A stretch of 64,000 bases of DNA from Candidatus Omnitrophota bacterium (GTDB taxonomy: Bacteria; Omnitrophota; Gorgyraeia; Gygaellales; Profunditerraquicolaceae). Both the position numbers and the translations under genes were made by a program. Below are positions 63,584 through 64,000 of this stretch, piece by piece. Numbering within the stretch: position 1 is the first letter of the stretch; the number at the start of each line of letters is the position of its first letter. The DNA lies in contig JALNZI010000005.1 of NCBI GenBank assembly GCA_023229385.1, forward strand, positions 40,800 through 104,799. Reading direction: 5' to 3'. The notes beneath the pieces were generated by a model. That model was not told the origin of the DNA and ran no database searches. It saw only the letters and a program-made list of their open reading frames with translations.

Positions 63584-63775
63584 TTATTTGTATAAATTAT
63601 AAAATTGCATATTTGGTTTCTCAAATTTAGAATCATAATAGAATTCTAACTCTTCTTTAATTAATTCAGGTTCTAAATTTCTTTGTATGTATTCGTATTG
63701 TTGTTGAGTTGTTAAATTTGGAAAATTAGGGTTTAACCTAACTGCATCATTTATAATGCTTTCAATTTCGTACAT
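63584..63775 (-). CDS. Small protein with strong Shine-Dalgarno, unknown function
   Basis: 63 residues from the ATG at 63775 (MYEIESIINDAV). An earlier ATG at 63802 is rejected because AAGGAGG lies 6 nt before 63775. Helical N-terminus, then WWFYDSKFE-type C-terminus is not present; instead it ends FEKPNMQFYNLYK. It overlaps the end of the next gene upstream by 14 nt. No domain is recognised. Confidence 0.55.
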   Translation of the reverse strand: MYEIESIINDAVRLNPNFPNLTTQQQYEYIQRNLEPELIKEELEFYYDSKFEKPNMQFYNLYK

Positions 63776-64000
63776 TTTTAACCTCCTTTTTAATTGTATC
63801 ATAAATTAATTTTATGATATCATTTGTATCAATATCTTTTGATACAGATTTGATACTTTTAAAAACCAAATCTCTTTTTACTTTAAAGGGTTTCCCAATT
63901 AGATCTAATGATATATCTGTATTTTCATTAGAAACTAAAAAATATAAATTTCTAATAATTCTATGAAATCTACATTTTTTATTAAATACTGATTTTCTTA
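63762..64000 (-). CDS. C-terminal end of an unknown phage protein (partial)
   Basis: The minus strand frame is open from the right edge to TGA at 63762-63764, about 79 residues (SLDLIGKPFKVKRDLVF, then KSVSKDIDTNDIIKLIYDTI). The start is outside the window. It overlaps the downstream 63-residue gene by 14 nt. No domain can be named from this fragment. Confidence 0.55.
   Translation of the reverse strand, partial: RKSVFNKKCRFHRIIRNLYFLVSNENTDISLDLIGKPFKVKRDLVFKSIKSVSKDIDTNDIIKLIYDTIKKEVKNVRN
63782..63788 (-). promoter_or_regulatory. Strong Shine-Dalgarno sequence
   Basis: AAGGAGG on the minus strand, 6 nt before ATG 63775. Most genes in this window have no such site and rely on coupling or AT-rich leaders, so this site stands out and decides the start. 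Confidence 0.75.

Noticed and set aside
1..64000. Reassigned stop codon, as known in some crAss-like phages
   Set aside because: Long genes of both arms use TAA, TGA and TAG as true ends with tight overlaps to following starts, and recognisable proteins are complete under the standard code.
1..64000. tRNA genes, CRISPR arrays, insertion sequences, long direct repeats
   Set aside because: No cloverleaf-like or spaced repeat structure was seen in the small intergenic gaps; a dedicated tRNA/CRISPR scan could not be run.

Overview
The window is AT-rich, gene-dense DNA with no ribosomal, tRNA or metabolic genes. It reads as part of a large tailed phage genome of the crAss-like group (order Crassvirales) that infects a Bacteroidota host. 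The evidence is: a string of very large late proteins including a 3912-residue protein with the DxDxD signature of the crAss-type virion RNA polymerase; an HU/IHF-fold protein inside the tail module; a family B DNA polymerase, a DnaG-like primase with the phage-type altered TOPRIM, DnaB helicase, Sak4-like ATPase and SSB; a DUF4494-like protein; and promoters of the Bacteroidota -33 TTTG / -7 TAnnTTTG type.

Layout. The left arm (1-36,839, + strand) carries late virion genes. The edge holds the tail of an appendage gene. Then come two tail fibres with related N-termini, a five-bladed beta-propeller protein, tail ring/adaptor proteins, an IHF-like protein and a 1403-residue tail-stabilization (P22 gp10-like, muzzle) protein. 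After a terminator and a host-type promoter follows an operon for proteins likely packaged in and ejected from the capsid: 1244-, 812-, 3912- (virion RNA polymerase fusion) and 1911-residue proteins, with a complete ferritin gene between the last two. A bidirectional terminator at about 36,840 separates this arm from the right arm.

The right arm (36,859-64,000) is almost entirely minus strand and is read from high to low coordinates. It holds, from the right edge inward: small conserved phage genes, a helicase-loader-like protein and DnaB; a lysis cassette (secreted glucosaminidase, holin-like membrane protein, coiled-coil protein); dUTPase and a DUF4494-like protein; Sak4-like ATPase and SSB; DnaG-like primase; a PD-(D/E)XK nuclease; many small genes; DNA polymerase B; a FEN-like 5'-3' exonuclease; dNMP kinase; a MoxR ATPase / VWA pair; and a last block with a nucleotidyltransferase-like protein and a split archaeo-eukaryotic Prim-Pol primase.

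Two GIY-YIG homing endonucleases are present. One lies in an intron that splits the polymerase gene at motif B. Joining 51242-49945 to 48547-47632 restores the reading frame. The other is free-standing, is the only + strand gene of the right arm, has its own promoter and ends with three DNA-binding-like repeats.

The most unusual items are the ferritin with all five ferroxidase ligands inside the virion-cargo operon, the polymerase/metalloprotease/membrane-segment fusion of 3912 residues, the MoxR-VWA pair, the coexistence of two primase types, and five host-type promoters that mark only some of the operons. All functions are inferred from motifs read by eye; no database search was possible.
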